Shown: positions 17,136 through 26,230 of the stretch, piece after piece
Numbering within the stretch: position 1 is the stretch's first letter
Layout of the letters: each line of letters opens with the position of its first letter
Source: Spongiactinospora sp. TRM90649
GTDB lineage: Bacteria > Actinomycetota > Actinomycetes > Streptosporangiales > Streptosporangiaceae
Reading direction: 5' to 3'
Length of the DNA: 64,000 bases
NCBI RefSeq assembly: GCF_029382225.1
Contig: NZ_JARLTC010000002.1
Span: forward strand, 682,001 to 746,000
The notes under the pieces: model-generated
Told to the model about the DNA's origin: nothing
Database searches by the model: none
What the model saw: only the letters and a program-made list of their open reading frames with translations
Position numbers and translations under genes: made by a program

Positions 17136-18277
17136 CGGTCCTCCCCCGCGTGCCACGGCCCGGAGGGGCCGAAGACGCGCTCGTGGAATCGCTCGCCGAT
17201 GCTCAGGTAGCCCTCGGCGTCCGGGTGCAGGCCGTCGTAGAGCGCCCCGGCGTCGGCGGGGCCGAGCAGCGCGGTGCCGTCCAGGTACGACAGGTTCGGG
17301 TCTTCTCTGACGGCCACCGCCTGCTCGATCAGGGCGCGCATGGTGCGCAGGGTCAGGCTCACGCCCGGCACGTCGTCGCCGACGGCGCGGTAGACGCCCC
17401 GCTCGTCCTGCGGCGTCGGGCCCGCGCGGTCCTCGGCCGACGGGCAGGTGACCGGCGACACCACCAGCAGCGGCGTGTCCGGATGCCCCTCACGGACGGT
17501 GTCCAGGAACCCGTGCAGCGCGGGGACGAAGGTGCGGATCTTCATCGTGTCCAGGTTCAGCACGTTGATCCCGACCTTCAGGCTGATCAGGTCGGCGGGG
17601 GCGTCCCTGATCGTCCGGGCCACGAACGGGTCCAGTTGGCAGGAACCGGCGAAGGCCAGGCAGGTCAGGTCGAGCCCGGCGCGCCGGGCGACCAGTGCGG
17701 GCCAGGTGCTGGCCGGCCCGTACGCCTCCGCGCAGTGGCTGATCGAGCTGCCGTAGTGGATCCACCGGCGGGCGGGCAGCGCGCCGGGGCGGGCGTCGCC
17801 GTCCGCGCGCAGTTCGCGCAGCTCCACGTGGGACGCCTGGGGCAGCCACAGCTCCAGGTCCTTCCAGCCGCGGCCGAGGCCGTCGAACCTGATGGTCTCC
17901 GGGCTCCCCTCCACCCTGGCGACCACCGCCCCGGCGGCGACCGAGCACAGCGCGCCGCGCTCGGCGGGCGCGGAGACCACCCGCTCGCCGTCCACCACCA
18001 GGTCGAAGGCGACGGGCGGCGGGGGGAAGTACGCGTTGCGGAAGCGCGTCACGTTCACGTCCAGCTCGACGGCGTCCGCGTCGGTGGCGAAGACCAGCCG
18101 CACCCCGGCCGGGCGGAGGGCCACCAGGCGCATGTAGGGGTCGGTGATCTGGGGCTCGGTCCACTCCGGCAGCCGCCTGGGGATCAGGCCGTTCGGGGTG
18201 CGCTCGACGCGCATCGCCCCGGCGAGGACGACGGGCCCGCCGTCGAGCGCGATCCGGCGCAGCGGGGCCGCGCTCAT
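17132..18277 (-). CDS. SGNH/GDSL-type hydrolase with N-terminal beta domain
   Basis: 381 aa, ATG overlapping the urocanase stop. The first about 170 residues form a beta-rich domain (FPPPPVAFDLVVDGERV, ETIRFDGLGRGWKDLELWLPQ). The SGNH part begins at RWIHYGSSISHC, where the Ser is the nucleophile (block I), continues through LKVGINVLN with Asn (block III), and ends with DGLHPDAEGYLSIGERF holding the Asp-His pair (block V). The two-domain layout is known from carbohydrate or acyl esterases. No signal peptide is present, so it acts in the cytosol. It lies between urocanase and amidohydrolase genes in one coupled operon. Confidence 0.85.
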   Translation of the reverse strand: MSAAPLRRIALDGGPVVLAGAMRVERTPNGLIPRRLPEWTEPQITDPYMRLVALRPAGVRLVFATDADAVELDVNVTRFRNAYFPPPPVAFDLVVDGERVVSAPAERGALCSVAAGAVVARVEGSPETIRFDGLGRGWKDLELWLPQASHVELRELRADGDARPGALPARRWIHYGSSISHCAEAYGPASTWPALVARRAGLDLTCLAFAGSCQLDPFVARTIRDAPADLISLKVGINVLNLDTMKIRTFVPALHGFLDTVREGHPDTPLLVVSPVTCPSAEDRAGPTPQDERGVYRAVGDDVPGVSLTLRTMRALIEQAVAVREDPNLSYLDGTALLGPADAGALYDGLHPDAEGYLSIGERFHERVFGPSGPWHAGEDR

Positions 18278-19896
18278 CCGAACCACCGCAGGCCGCTCTC
18301 GCGCACGGCTCCGGCCGCCGTCTCGTAGCCCGCGTCGGCGTAGCGCATGATGCCGATGCCGGTGTCGGCGGTGAGGACGGCCGACAGGCGCTCGCCCGCC
18401 GCGCGCGTGCCGTCCGCGATGGCGGTGACCCCGGCGCTCTGCATGTAGCCCGCGTATCCGCCGCCGCCCGCGTGGATGGCCACCAGGTCGGCCCCCGATC
18501 CTGCGGTGAGCAGGGCGTTCAGCAGCGGCCAGTCCGACACCGCGTCGGAGCCGTCCGGCATGTTCTCGGTCTCGCGCAGCGGCTGCGAGACGCCCCCGGC
18601 GTCCAGGTGGTCGCGGGTGAAGGCCACCGGGCCGTTCAGGTCGCCCCGGCGTACCGCGTCGTTGACGAGTACGGCCAGCCGCGCGCGCTCGCCGTGCGCC
18701 AGCCAGGAGATCCGGGCGGGCAGGCCCGGCTCCTCCGGCTGGCGGACATATCGCCTGGCCAGCGGGATCCACCGCCCGGCGAGCGGGTTGCCGGGGAACT
18801 CGCGGGTGACGATCTCGTCGATCCGGTCGATGTCGGCCGGGTCGCCGGAGGCGGCCACCCACCGGAACGGCCCGAGGCCCCGGCAGAACAGCGGCCGGAT
18901 GTAACGCTCCATGAAGATCGGGATGCGGAAGGCGTCCACGCCGGAGGCCGCCGCCTGCGCGCGGATGTTGTTGCCGTACTCGAAGACCACCGCGCCCGCG
19001 TCCTGCCAGTCGAGCATGCACCGCACGTGCTCGGCCACCGCGTCACGGGCGCGCCTGACCAGCTCGTCCGGGTCGCTCTCGCGCAGCTCCGCGGCCTCCT
19101 GCGGGCTCATCCCAACGGGGACGTAGTAGCGCAGGTCGTGCGCGGGCGTCTGGTCGGTGACCACGTCGGGCACCAGCCCGCGCGCCCGCATCGCGGGCAG
19201 CGCCTCGGCCGCGTTGCCGAGCAGCCCCACCGAGGCGGGCTGCTCGGCCCGCTGCCGCTCGGCCACCCAGTCCAGCGCCTCGTCCAGCGAGTCGGTCGCC
19301 CGCTCCAGGTAGCCGGACCCGATCCGGCGGGCGATGCGGTCGGAGTCGGCCTCCACGCACAGGGCGACGCCCCCGGCCAGGTACGTGGCCAGCGGCTGCG
19401 CGCCGCCCATTCCGCCGAGCCCGGCCGTCACCACCAGCCGACCGGCCAGGTCACCGCCGAAGTGCTCGTCGGCGACCGCCGAGAGCGTCTGGTAGGTGCC
19501 CTGCAAAATGCCCTGCGAGCCGATGTACTGCCAGTCGCCCGCCGTGTAGCCGCCCCACATGATCAGGCCACGGCGTTCCAGCTCGTAGAAGTGCTCGGCG
19601 GTGGCCCAGCGGCCGATCAGGTTGCTGGTCGCCATCAGCACCAGCGGGGCCGAAGGGCCGGTCGGGAACACGCCGATCGGCTTGCCGGACTGGATCACGA
19701 GGGTCTCGTTCTCGTCCAGCTCGCGCAGCGCGGTGATCGTGGTGGCGAGGGCGGCGTGGTCGCGGGCGGCCTTGGCCAGGCCCGCGTACACGATCAGTTC
19801 GTCCGGACGCTCGGCGTGGTGGAGGGTGTTCTCCAGCATCCGCAGCAGCGTCTCCTGGCGCGGACCCCGGCAGCGGCGCGGCCTCACGACGGCCAC
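18274..19896 (-). CDS. hutU: urocanate hydratase
   Basis: 540 aa, GTG start. The sequence is colinear with urocanases: ALRELDENETLVIQSGKPIGVF, LIMWGGYTAGDWQYIGSQGILQGTYQTL, LVVTAGLGGMGGAQPLAT (the NAD-binding loop), DQTPAHDLRYYVP, FEYGNNIRAQA, and HAGGGGYAGYMQSAGV near the end. The reaction is urocanate plus water to imidazolone propionate, with a tightly bound NAD+. The N-terminus is a little shorter than usual. The oddity is context: no histidine ammonia-lyase, imidazolonepropionase or formiminoglutamase lies next to it; instead it sits in an operon with SGNH, M20 and monooxygenase genes. It may use urocanate or a urocanate-like group from another substrate. Confidence 0.9.
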   Translation of the reverse strand: MAVVRPRRCRGPRQETLLRMLENTLHHAERPDELIVYAGLAKAARDHAALATTITALRELDENETLVIQSGKPIGVFPTGPSAPLVLMATSNLIGRWATAEHFYELERRGLIMWGGYTAGDWQYIGSQGILQGTYQTLSAVADEHFGGDLAGRLVVTAGLGGMGGAQPLATYLAGGVALCVEADSDRIARRIGSGYLERATDSLDEALDWVAERQRAEQPASVGLLGNAAEALPAMRARGLVPDVVTDQTPAHDLRYYVPVGMSPQEAAELRESDPDELVRRARDAVAEHVRCMLDWQDAGAVVFEYGNNIRAQAAASGVDAFRIPIFMERYIRPLFCRGLGPFRWVAASGDPADIDRIDEIVTREFPGNPLAGRWIPLARRYVRQPEEPGLPARISWLAHGERARLAVLVNDAVRRGDLNGPVAFTRDHLDAGGVSQPLRETENMPDGSDAVSDWPLLNALLTAGSGADLVAIHAGGGGYAGYMQSAGVTAIADGTRAAGERLSAVLTADTGIGIMRYADAGYETAAGAVRESGLRWFG

Positions 19897-19912
19897 CGCC
19901 CCGGCGCACCGC

Positions 19913-20497
19913 TCAGTCGTCGTCGGCGAGCGCCTCCGCCAGGTCGTCCGTGCGGACCAGCGCCCCTGTCAGCCCGTCCGCCCGCACGTCCTTCCAGAAG
20001 GCCAGGCAGGCCAGTTCCACCCGCACCCCGAGGATCAGCGGCCCGACCCGCCGCTCGAAGTCGGGGATCCCGGCCATGCGATCGAGTGTCGCCCGGAAGC
20101 CGCTGAGCCGTTCGCGGTGGAACTCCACCTGCGCGTCGGCCAGCCGCCGGACCGTCGAGTCGTCGCCCAGCTCGCTGAAGAACAGCTTCAGCTCGGCCTC
20201 GTCGCGCACCTGGAAGACCTCGGCTTGTGGCTCGCGCAGCCACTCCCGCAGCGCCTCGCGGCCCTTCTCCGTCAGCGAGTAGGTGCGCCTGCGGCGTCCG
20301 CCGGTCTCGGCCGACTCGCTGAGCAGCCCGGCCTCGGCCAGCCTGCGCGGCTCGCCGTAGAGCTGGCTGTGTGGGAACGGCCAGAAATGTCCGATCGACC
20401 GGTCGGCGGTCCGTTTCAACTGATAGGAGGAACTCGGGCCGCGCAGCCCGATGAGTCCCAGCACCAGGTACGAGCTGGACGTGAGGTTGATGGACAC
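19913..20497 (-). CDS. PadR family transcriptional regulator
   Basis: 194 aa, GTG start with almost no leader or ribosome site, so possibly translated from a leaderless mRNA. The PadR winged helix is clear: SSYLVLGLIGLRGPSSSYQLKRTADRSIGHFWPFPHSQLYGEPRRLAEAGLLSE and RRRTYSLTEKGREALREWL. The C-terminal part (AELKLFFSELGDDSTVRRLADAQVEFHRERL) is the helical dimerisation domain of the longer PadR subgroup. It lies 16 bp ahead of urocanase on the same strand. A 19-bp palindrome at 20510-20528 just upstream is its probable operator. It likely controls the urocanase operon and itself. Confidence 0.85.
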   Translation of the reverse strand: MSINLTSSSYLVLGLIGLRGPSSSYQLKRTADRSIGHFWPFPHSQLYGEPRRLAEAGLLSESAETGGRRRRTYSLTEKGREALREWLREPQAEVFQVRDEAELKLFFSELGDDSTVRRLADAQVEFHRERLSGFRATLDRMAGIPDFERRVGPLILGVRVELACLAFWKDVRADGLTGALVRTDDLAEALADDD

Positions 20498-20509
20498 CTG
20501 CGAGAACGT

Positions 20510-20528
20510 ACCATCCGTTTCGGACGGT
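20510..20528. promoter_or_regulatory. probable PadR operator
   Basis: ACCATCCGTTTCGGACGGT: ACC-TCCG-TTT-CGGA-GGT is symmetric except for one position in each arm. It sits 12 bp before the PadR start, between that gene and the end of the ThDP-enzyme gene, where it would overlap the PadR promoter. Confidence 0.6.
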
Positions 20529-20571
20529 CACAACGCGCCTCCTGAGGGACGTGAAGCGGAGAAGATGGAGG

Positions 20572-22221
20572 TCAGCTCAGCAGTCGCTGCGCGCCGGCGG
20601 CGCCGCCCATCGGGGCGAGCGCGGTCATGTCGATGTCGATGACGTACGGCCCGGCCCCCGCCACCGACCGGGCGAAGGCCCGCTCGAAGCCCGCCGCGTC
20701 GCGGACCCGCTCGCCGGGCATGCCCATCGCGGCGGCCAGCGCGGCGAAGTCGGGAGTGTGCAGGTCCACGTCGTTGCGCGCCCCGCCGAACGTCGCGTGC
20801 TGCACCTCGCGCAGCACGCCGTAGCCGCCGTCGTTGAACACGCACACGGTCAGCGGGGCCTCCGCCTGCGCCACCGCGGCCAGCTCGCCGATCGACAGCA
20901 TGATGCCGCCGTCGCCGTGGATCACCACGCCCCGCTCGCCGCGCCCGACGACCGCGCCGAGCGCGAGCGGCAGGCCGGGGCCGATGGCGGCCGACGCGGG
21001 GTTGAGCGAGGTCCTGGGCTCAAGGACGGGCAGCAGTCGGTCGCCCCACCGGTAGGCGGGCACGGTCGCGTCCCTGACCACGGGGCCGCCCCTGGGCAGC
21101 AGGCGGCGGATGGTCTCCATGATCGCCCGATGGTCGGGGCCGATGGCTTCGAGCGCCGCCGCGCGGGCGCGGGCGGCGGCGTCGGCGGCGCGTGCCGTCC
21201 ACTTGCGGTCGCCGCCCGGCTCGGTGACGGCCAGCAGGGCGCGCAGCGTCTCACCGGCGTCGCCGTGCAGGGTGACCGCCGGAGGGTAGGTGCGCCCGAA
21301 GGAACCCGCGTCGGCGTCGGCGTGGATCAGATCGGAGGTGAGCCGCAGCCGCCACTGGTCGGTCGCGTACATCTGGAAGCGGGTGCCGACCGCGAGCAGC
21401 ACGTCGGCCTCCTCCACGATCTCGCGCAGCGGCGGGGCGGCCACCAGCGCGCCCAGGCAGAGCGGGTGGTCCTCGGGGAGCGCGCCGCGTCCCTGAACGG
21501 ACGTCACGACGGGAACGTCCAGGCGTTCGGCGAGCGCGCGCAGCTCGGGCCAGGCTCCTGCGGACAGGACGCCGCCCCCGGCCCAGATCAGCGGCCGGGC
21601 CGCGCCGCCGAGCAGTTCGGCCGCCGCCCGGACCCGGTCCTGCGGAGGTGTCGCGCGCAGCACCGGAGCGGGCCGCGGCACGGCCACGTCCGCGCGGGCG
21701 TACTGCAGGTCCACGGGGATCTCCACGGCGACCGGGCGCGGTGCGCCCGAGCAGGCCGCACGGCCCGCCGCGAGGACCGCCTCGGCGATGTCCTCGACCC
21801 GGCGCGGCGACCACGTCTCCCTGGTGAGGGTGCGCAGCATCGCCCGCTGCTCCTCGGCCTCGTGCAGGTAGCCCCGGCGCTGGCCGTAGAAGCGGGTCTC
21901 GACCTGCCCGGTGAGCAGCAGCACCCGCGAGCCCGCGAACGACGCCTCGAACAGGCCGCCCATCGCGTTGGCGGTGCCGGGGCCGGTGGAGGCGAGCGCC
22001 ACGCCGAGGCGTCCGGTCACACGGGAGTAGCCGTCGGCGGCGTGCACGGCGGCCTGCTCGTGCCGGACGTTGACCACGGTGATACCGCCGTCGCGCCGGA
22101 TCGCGTCGAGGATGGGCAGGTTGTGCACGCTGGCGACGCCGAAGACGTGGGTCACGCCGAGCGCGCGGAGCGCCTCGGTGGCCAGTTCGCCGCCGGTGCG
22201 TCCCGGCCGGGGCGCGCTCAT
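20572..22221 (-). CDS. thiamine-diphosphate-dependent enzyme (2-oxo acid decarboxylase/acetolactate synthase-like)
   Basis: 549 aa, ATG overlapping the aldehyde dehydrogenase stop. The N-terminal domain has the catalytic Glu in VVNVRHEQAAVHAADGYSR, followed by LASTGPGTANAMGG; the central domain has RPLIWAGGGV; the C-terminal domain carries the ThDP/Mg motif IHGDGGIMLSIGEL...VFNDGGYGVLREVQ. This three-domain order is shared by benzoylformate decarboxylase, acetolactate synthase and related enzymes. The next gene is an aldehyde dehydrogenase, so a decarboxylase making an aldehyde from a 2-oxo acid is the most sensible role; acyloin formation is an alternative. Confidence 0.8.
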   Translation of the reverse strand: MSAPRPGRTGGELATEALRALGVTHVFGVASVHNLPILDAIRRDGGITVVNVRHEQAAVHAADGYSRVTGRLGVALASTGPGTANAMGGLFEASFAGSRVLLLTGQVETRFYGQRRGYLHEAEEQRAMLRTLTRETWSPRRVEDIAEAVLAAGRAACSGAPRPVAVEIPVDLQYARADVAVPRPAPVLRATPPQDRVRAAAELLGGAARPLIWAGGGVLSAGAWPELRALAERLDVPVVTSVQGRGALPEDHPLCLGALVAAPPLREIVEEADVLLAVGTRFQMYATDQWRLRLTSDLIHADADAGSFGRTYPPAVTLHGDAGETLRALLAVTEPGGDRKWTARAADAAARARAAALEAIGPDHRAIMETIRRLLPRGGPVVRDATVPAYRWGDRLLPVLEPRTSLNPASAAIGPGLPLALGAVVGRGERGVVIHGDGGIMLSIGELAAVAQAEAPLTVCVFNDGGYGVLREVQHATFGGARNDVDLHTPDFAALAAAMGMPGERVRDAAGFERAFARSVAGAGPYVIDIDMTALAPMGGAAGAQRLLS

Positions 22222-23651
22222 CCGGCCGCCCCCGCCCGCACCTGGACGGACTTCAGCTCGGTGAACTCGGTGATGCCGTGCACGCCCAGCTCGCGGCCGT
22301 AGCCCGAGCGCTTGTAGCCGCCGAAGGGGGCCAGCCCGTTGAACGGCGCCCCGTTCACCGCGACGCTCCCGGCCTCCAGCAGGTCGGCCACCCGCAGCGC
22401 GCGCTCCTCGTCGGCCGACCACACGGCGGCGGCCAGGCCGTACTCGGTGCCGTTGGCGATCTCGACGGCGTCGGCCTCGTCCACGTACGGGATGACGGCC
22501 AGCAGCGGCCCGAACACCTCCTGCTGGGCGAGCGGGATGCGCGGGTCGGAGACCGCGAACGCGGCCGGGCCCGCGTAGAAGCCGGTGCGTGGAATGCCGT
22601 CGGAGGGATACGCCCAGATCGTCCGGGCGCCGTCCACGGGGGCGCGTTCCAGGTGGTCGTTCACCCGGTGCTGCTGCCCGGCGCTGGCCAGCGGGCCGAC
22701 GTCGGCGTCCGGGTCGTCGGGCATGCCCACCCGGTAGCCGGCCATCGCCTCGGCGACCAGCGTCTCGGTCTCGGCCAGCCGCTGGAACGGCACCAGCAGC
22801 CGGGTCAGCGCGGTGCAGGTCTGGCCTGAGTTGATCACGACCGTGCGGACCGACCCTGCGATGGCCGCCGCGAGGTCGCCGTCCGGGAGCACGACCGAGG
22901 CGGACTTGCCGCCGAGTTCCAGGGACACCCGCTTGATCGCGGGGGCGGCGAGCCTGGCGACCCGCCGTCCGGCCCTGGTCGAGCCGGTCAGCGACACCAT
23001 CGCGGTGCCGGGATGCCCGACCAGGTACTCGCCCACGTTCATGCCGTTGCCGATCACCACGTTGAACGCGCCGGGCGGCGCGCCCGCCGCGTGCACGGCC
23101 TCGGCCAGCACGAACGCGTCCAGCGGGGTGATCTCACTCGGCTTGAGCACCACCGGGCACCCCGCGGCCAGCGCCGGGCCGATCTTGGCCACGGTCTGCA
23201 GCAGCGGGAAGTTCCACGGGGTGATGGCGGCCACCACGCCGACCGGTTCCCTGCGCACGGACGAGCCGCCGATCCGCTCGGTGAACTCGACCTGCCGCAC
23301 GGCGGTGGCGGTGTTCCGCAAGGTGGTGACGGCGGTGCGCACCTGGTACGCCTCGCAGTGCTTGCGCGGCATGCCCATCTCCCTGGAGATGAGCCCTGCC
23401 AGCAGCGCGGCCCGCCCTTCCAGCTCGTCGGCGATCCGGCCGAGCAGCGCGGCGCGCGCCTGCGCGCCCATCGCCCGCAGTTCCGGGCGGGCCGCCTCGG
23501 CGGCGGCCACCGCCGCGTCGACGTCCTCCGCGGCCGATTCCCTGACGGTCGCGACGCAGTGCCCGGTACTTGGATCGAGGACGGCGATGACGTCCTCGCC
23601 CCGGCTCTCGGCCCAGCGCCCGCCGATGTACGTGTCCGCACGGTGGTCCAT
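22218..23651 (-). CDS. aldehyde dehydrogenase (NAD(P)+)
   Basis: 477 aa. The ATG at 23651 has AGCGGAG 5 bp upstream and is preferred over an in-frame GTG 15 bp earlier. Motifs are complete: ITPWNFPLL, VLKPSEITP, VSLTGSTRAGRRVA, LELGGKSASVV with the base Glu, the nucleophile Cys in NSGQTCTA, and EVFGPLLAVIPY. The N-terminal DTYIGGRWAESRGEDVIAVLDPSTG is typical. It oxidises an aldehyde to the acid or the CoA ester. It is cotranscribed with and 4 bp ahead of the ThDP enzyme gene. Confidence 0.9.
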   Translation of the reverse strand: MDHRADTYIGGRWAESRGEDVIAVLDPSTGHCVATVRESAAEDVDAAVAAAEAARPELRAMGAQARAALLGRIADELEGRAALLAGLISREMGMPRKHCEAYQVRTAVTTLRNTATAVRQVEFTERIGGSSVRREPVGVVAAITPWNFPLLQTVAKIGPALAAGCPVVLKPSEITPLDAFVLAEAVHAAGAPPGAFNVVIGNGMNVGEYLVGHPGTAMVSLTGSTRAGRRVARLAAPAIKRVSLELGGKSASVVLPDGDLAAAIAGSVRTVVINSGQTCTALTRLLVPFQRLAETETLVAEAMAGYRVGMPDDPDADVGPLASAGQQHRVNDHLERAPVDGARTIWAYPSDGIPRTGFYAGPAAFAVSDPRIPLAQQEVFGPLLAVIPYVDEADAVEIANGTEYGLAAAVWSADEERALRVADLLEAGSVAVNGAPFNGLAPFGGYKRSGYGRELGVHGITEFTELKSVQVRAGAAG

Positions 23652-23811
23652 GTACGCTCCGCTCACGTCTGGCGATCGGCTCGAAGCCTAAGCCGGTTCC
23701 CCCCTGACCTTTATGAGGGTGGGAACCCAAAGAATCCGCGCGGGGCTTATGTCCCGGTCACAGGCACCCGGTCGAAGTCCCTGGTTCCGGCGGGAAGGCT
23801 CAGGACACGCC

Positions 23812-23846
23812 GAAGCGCGCGTCCCCCTGTCAGGGACGCGCGCTTC
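23812..23846. terminator. strong hairpin downstream of the PucR gene
   Basis: GAAGCGCGCGTCCC (23812-23825) pairs perfectly with GGGACGCGCGCTTC (23833-23846) around a 7-base loop. It lies 18 bp past the end of the regulator gene (minus strand) and before the aldehyde dehydrogenase promoter. There is no T-run, as is usual for actinomycete terminators. The rest of the 23652-23863 gap shows nothing else. Confidence 0.75.
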
Positions 23847-23863
23847 CGTAGCGGTCTCCGGCC

Positions 23864-25102
23864 TCAGCCGAACAGACGGGCGCGCAGGTCGGTGCGCCCC
23901 TCCTCCTGGTCGCGGCGCATCTGCACCGCGTCGTACGCCATCAGGGCGACGCCGAGGTCGCCGATGTCGGTGATGCGGCGCATGTCGCGCCCGGTCAGCG
24001 TGGCGATCTGCCGCAGCCGGTACGCCACCGTGTTCGGGTGCACGACCAGTTCCTCTGCCGTGCGCTGCAGCGCCATGTCACAGGAGATGTAGACGCGCAG
24101 CGTGTCGAGCAGGTGCGGCTTCTCCACCAGCGGGCCGATCCTGGTGTCGATGATCCGGCGCGACACCCACCGGTTGTGCGCGAGCAGCACCTCCAAGATG
24201 ACGTCGGTGCACCTGGTGACCTGGCCGCGCTGCCCCCGGTAGATGCCGATCTCCAGCGCCGACAGAGCCTGGCGGCAACTGTGCCCGGCGGCGGCCAGCG
24301 ACTCCGCGGGCTCCCCTGACGACACGAACAGCGACCGGCCCAGCTCGTCGTCGAGCATCCGGGTGAGCAGCTCGACGATGCCCGGTCCCTCCCGGTTGGT
24401 GGGCACCAGGGCGAGCAGCAGGCCGTTGCGGTCGCGGATCAGCGCCTCGCGGCGCGGGTCGTGCCGTCCGAGGACCTCCAGGAAGCGGCGGCGCACCCGG
24501 GCCCACTGCTGCGGGCTGGGCACCGGCTCGTGGCAGGCGGCGACGGCCCGGAACGGCTGGTGCGGGTTGATGTTGAGCACCCTGGCGTGGTTGTTGACGG
24601 TGCTCGCGTCCATCGGCGGACCGGCGACCAGGCAGCTCAGCAGGTCGGTGCCGACCCGGGAGTGCCAGCTCGACAGCTCGCCGTAGGTGTTGGTGAAGGA
24701 TTCCAGCTCGCGCGTGCACAGCTCGTCGAACAGCTCGGCGATTCCGGCCAGCGCGGCTCTGACCTCGTCTCTCTCGATGCCCGGGTCGGCGAGCACGTGG
24801 TCGGTGATGACGCGTTCGAGGGAACGCAGCCAGTCCACGGCCTCGGCGACGGACTTGCCCTGCAGCGCGACGCGGGCGCCGCGCTCGGTGCCGGCGTCGG
24901 CCGGCGCGCGCTCGCCCGTGAGGGCCTCCGCACACAGCCCGACGATGCGGACTCCGGTCTCGAAGGTCTCCACGGGCGCCTGCCGGTCGGGCGAGCCGGG
25001 ATCGGCGGCGGATACGTATTGGCGGACGAACTCGTTGGCGATGTGAGTCGAAGCGGCTTTCAGACGGGAAGCCACTGCGGGCAGGGCGGCTGATGTTCGC
25101 AT
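23864..25102 (-). CDS. PucR/CdaR-type transcriptional regulator
   Basis: 412 aa, ATG with GGAGAGAG directly upstream. The C-terminus has the PucR HTH: LLDTLRVYISCDMALQRTAEELVVHPNTVAYRLRQIATLTGRDM. A GGDEF-like middle domain (PFRAVAACHEPVP... GLLLALVPTNREG) and an N-terminal helical RsbR-like region (residues 1-160) complete the usual layout. These regulators respond to intermediates of purine, sugar acid or amino acid catabolism. It is divergent from the ABC importer operon that starts at 25304, with about 200 bp between, and probably regulates that operon; it may also control the aldehyde dehydrogenase genes downstream. Confidence 0.85.
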   Translation of the reverse strand: MRTSAALPAVASRLKAASTHIANEFVRQYVSAADPGSPDRQAPVETFETGVRIVGLCAEALTGERAPADAGTERGARVALQGKSVAEAVDWLRSLERVITDHVLADPGIERDEVRAALAGIAELFDELCTRELESFTNTYGELSSWHSRVGTDLLSCLVAGPPMDASTVNNHARVLNINPHQPFRAVAACHEPVPSPQQWARVRRRFLEVLGRHDPRREALIRDRNGLLLALVPTNREGPGIVELLTRMLDDELGRSLFVSSGEPAESLAAAGHSCRQALSALEIGIYRGQRGQVTRCTDVILEVLLAHNRWVSRRIIDTRIGPLVEKPHLLDTLRVYISCDMALQRTAEELVVHPNTVAYRLRQIATLTGRDMRRITDIGDLGVALMAYDAVQMRRDQEEGRTDLRARLFG

Positions 25103-25303
25103 ATCTCTCTCCAGACCCCAGACCGCGACGAATATCACGCACGTCATGGCCGGTCAAGGCGTGGCCCCTCGGACAACCGACTGTGTGTGCGCCACAGGGG
25201 GTCCCGGAGAGCTTTGTGACCCTGTCCTCATGACACCGCACGCGCTGTGAACGTTGACTGTTCGCACCGAAGGCCCACGGGAGAACACGGGAGGAAAGGT
25301 GCG

Positions 25304-26230
25304 ATGACGACGCGCTCGACCGTTTCACCATCAGGGCCCCTGCGACCGCCCCCCGGCGGTGACGAGGGCGCGGAGCCGGCGATGCCCGGCGAGCCGTCCC
25401 GCCGCCGGTTCCGGCGGCCCGGTTTCGCCATGGTCGCACTGGCCCTGCCGGTGGCCTTCATGGTGGTGGTGTACGCCTACCCGGTGGGCGCCATGCTGCT
25501 GAAGAGCTTCACCGAGCCGGAGCCCGGCTTCGGCAACTACGCGCGGGCGGCGTCCGACCCGGCGACCTGGCACGCCCTCGGCGTGACCGTGCGGATCGCC
25601 GCCGAGGTCGCCGTGCTGACAGTGCTGCTCGGGTTCCCCGTGGCGTACGTGCTGGCCCGGGTGTCCGCCCGGACGGCCCGCGTGCTGCAGGTGCTCGTGG
25701 TGATCCCGTTCTGGACGAGCGTGCTGGTCAGGTCGTTCGCCTGGATCGTGCTGCTCGGCGACAACGGCGTCGTGCCGCGGCTGCTCTCGCCGTTCACCGG
25801 CGGCACCGATGGCCTGCTCTACACCGAGACCGCCGTGGTCATCGCGCTCACGCACATCCTGCTGCCCTTCCCGATCCTGATCATCAAGGGCACGCTCGAC
25901 CAGATCGACGACTCCCTCGTGCGCGCGGCCCGCACCCTCGGGGCCGGGCCGGTGCGCGCGTTCACCCGCGTCTACCTGCCGCTGGCGTTCCCCGCGATCG
26001 TCAGCAGCGGCATGCTCGTCTTCGTCATCGGCCTGGGCTTCTACGTGACGCCCGCGCTGGTCGGAGGCCCGAAAGAGAGCACCATCGCGGTCGTCGTGGC
26101 GCAGAGCGTGCAGGTGACCTTCGACTGGGGGCTGGCGGCGGCGCTGGCGACCGTCCTGCTGGTGGTCGCGGTGGTGCTCACCATGGTCGTCCGCAGGCTG
26201 ACCAAGGTGAAGGGGCTGGTGTCGCTGTGA
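25304..26230 (+). CDS. ABC transporter permease, polyamine/opine type (PotB-like)
   Basis: 308 aa; GGGAGGAAAG precedes the ATG. After a 45-aa cytosolic stretch, six membrane helices follow, with the EAA loop DDSLVRAARTLGAGPVRAFTRVYLPLAFPAI between helices 4 and 5. It matches the first permease of spermidine/putrescine-type importers. The GTG of the second permease overlaps its stop. The binding protein of the system lies farther downstream at 32338. Confidence 0.85.
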   Translation: MTTRSTVSPSGPLRPPPGGDEGAEPAMPGEPSRRRFRRPGFAMVALALPVAFMVVVYAYPVGAMLLKSFTEPEPGFGNYARAASDPATWHALGVTVRIAAEVAVLTVLLGFPVAYVLARVSARTARVLQVLVVIPFWTSVLVRSFAWIVLLGDNGVVPRLLSPFTGGTDGLLYTETAVVIALTHILLPFPILIIKGTLDQIDDSLVRAARTLGAGPVRAFTRVYLPLAFPAIVSSGMLVFVIGLGFYVTPALVGGPKESTIAVVVAQSVQVTFDWGLAAALATVLLVVAVVLTMVVRRLTKVKGLVSL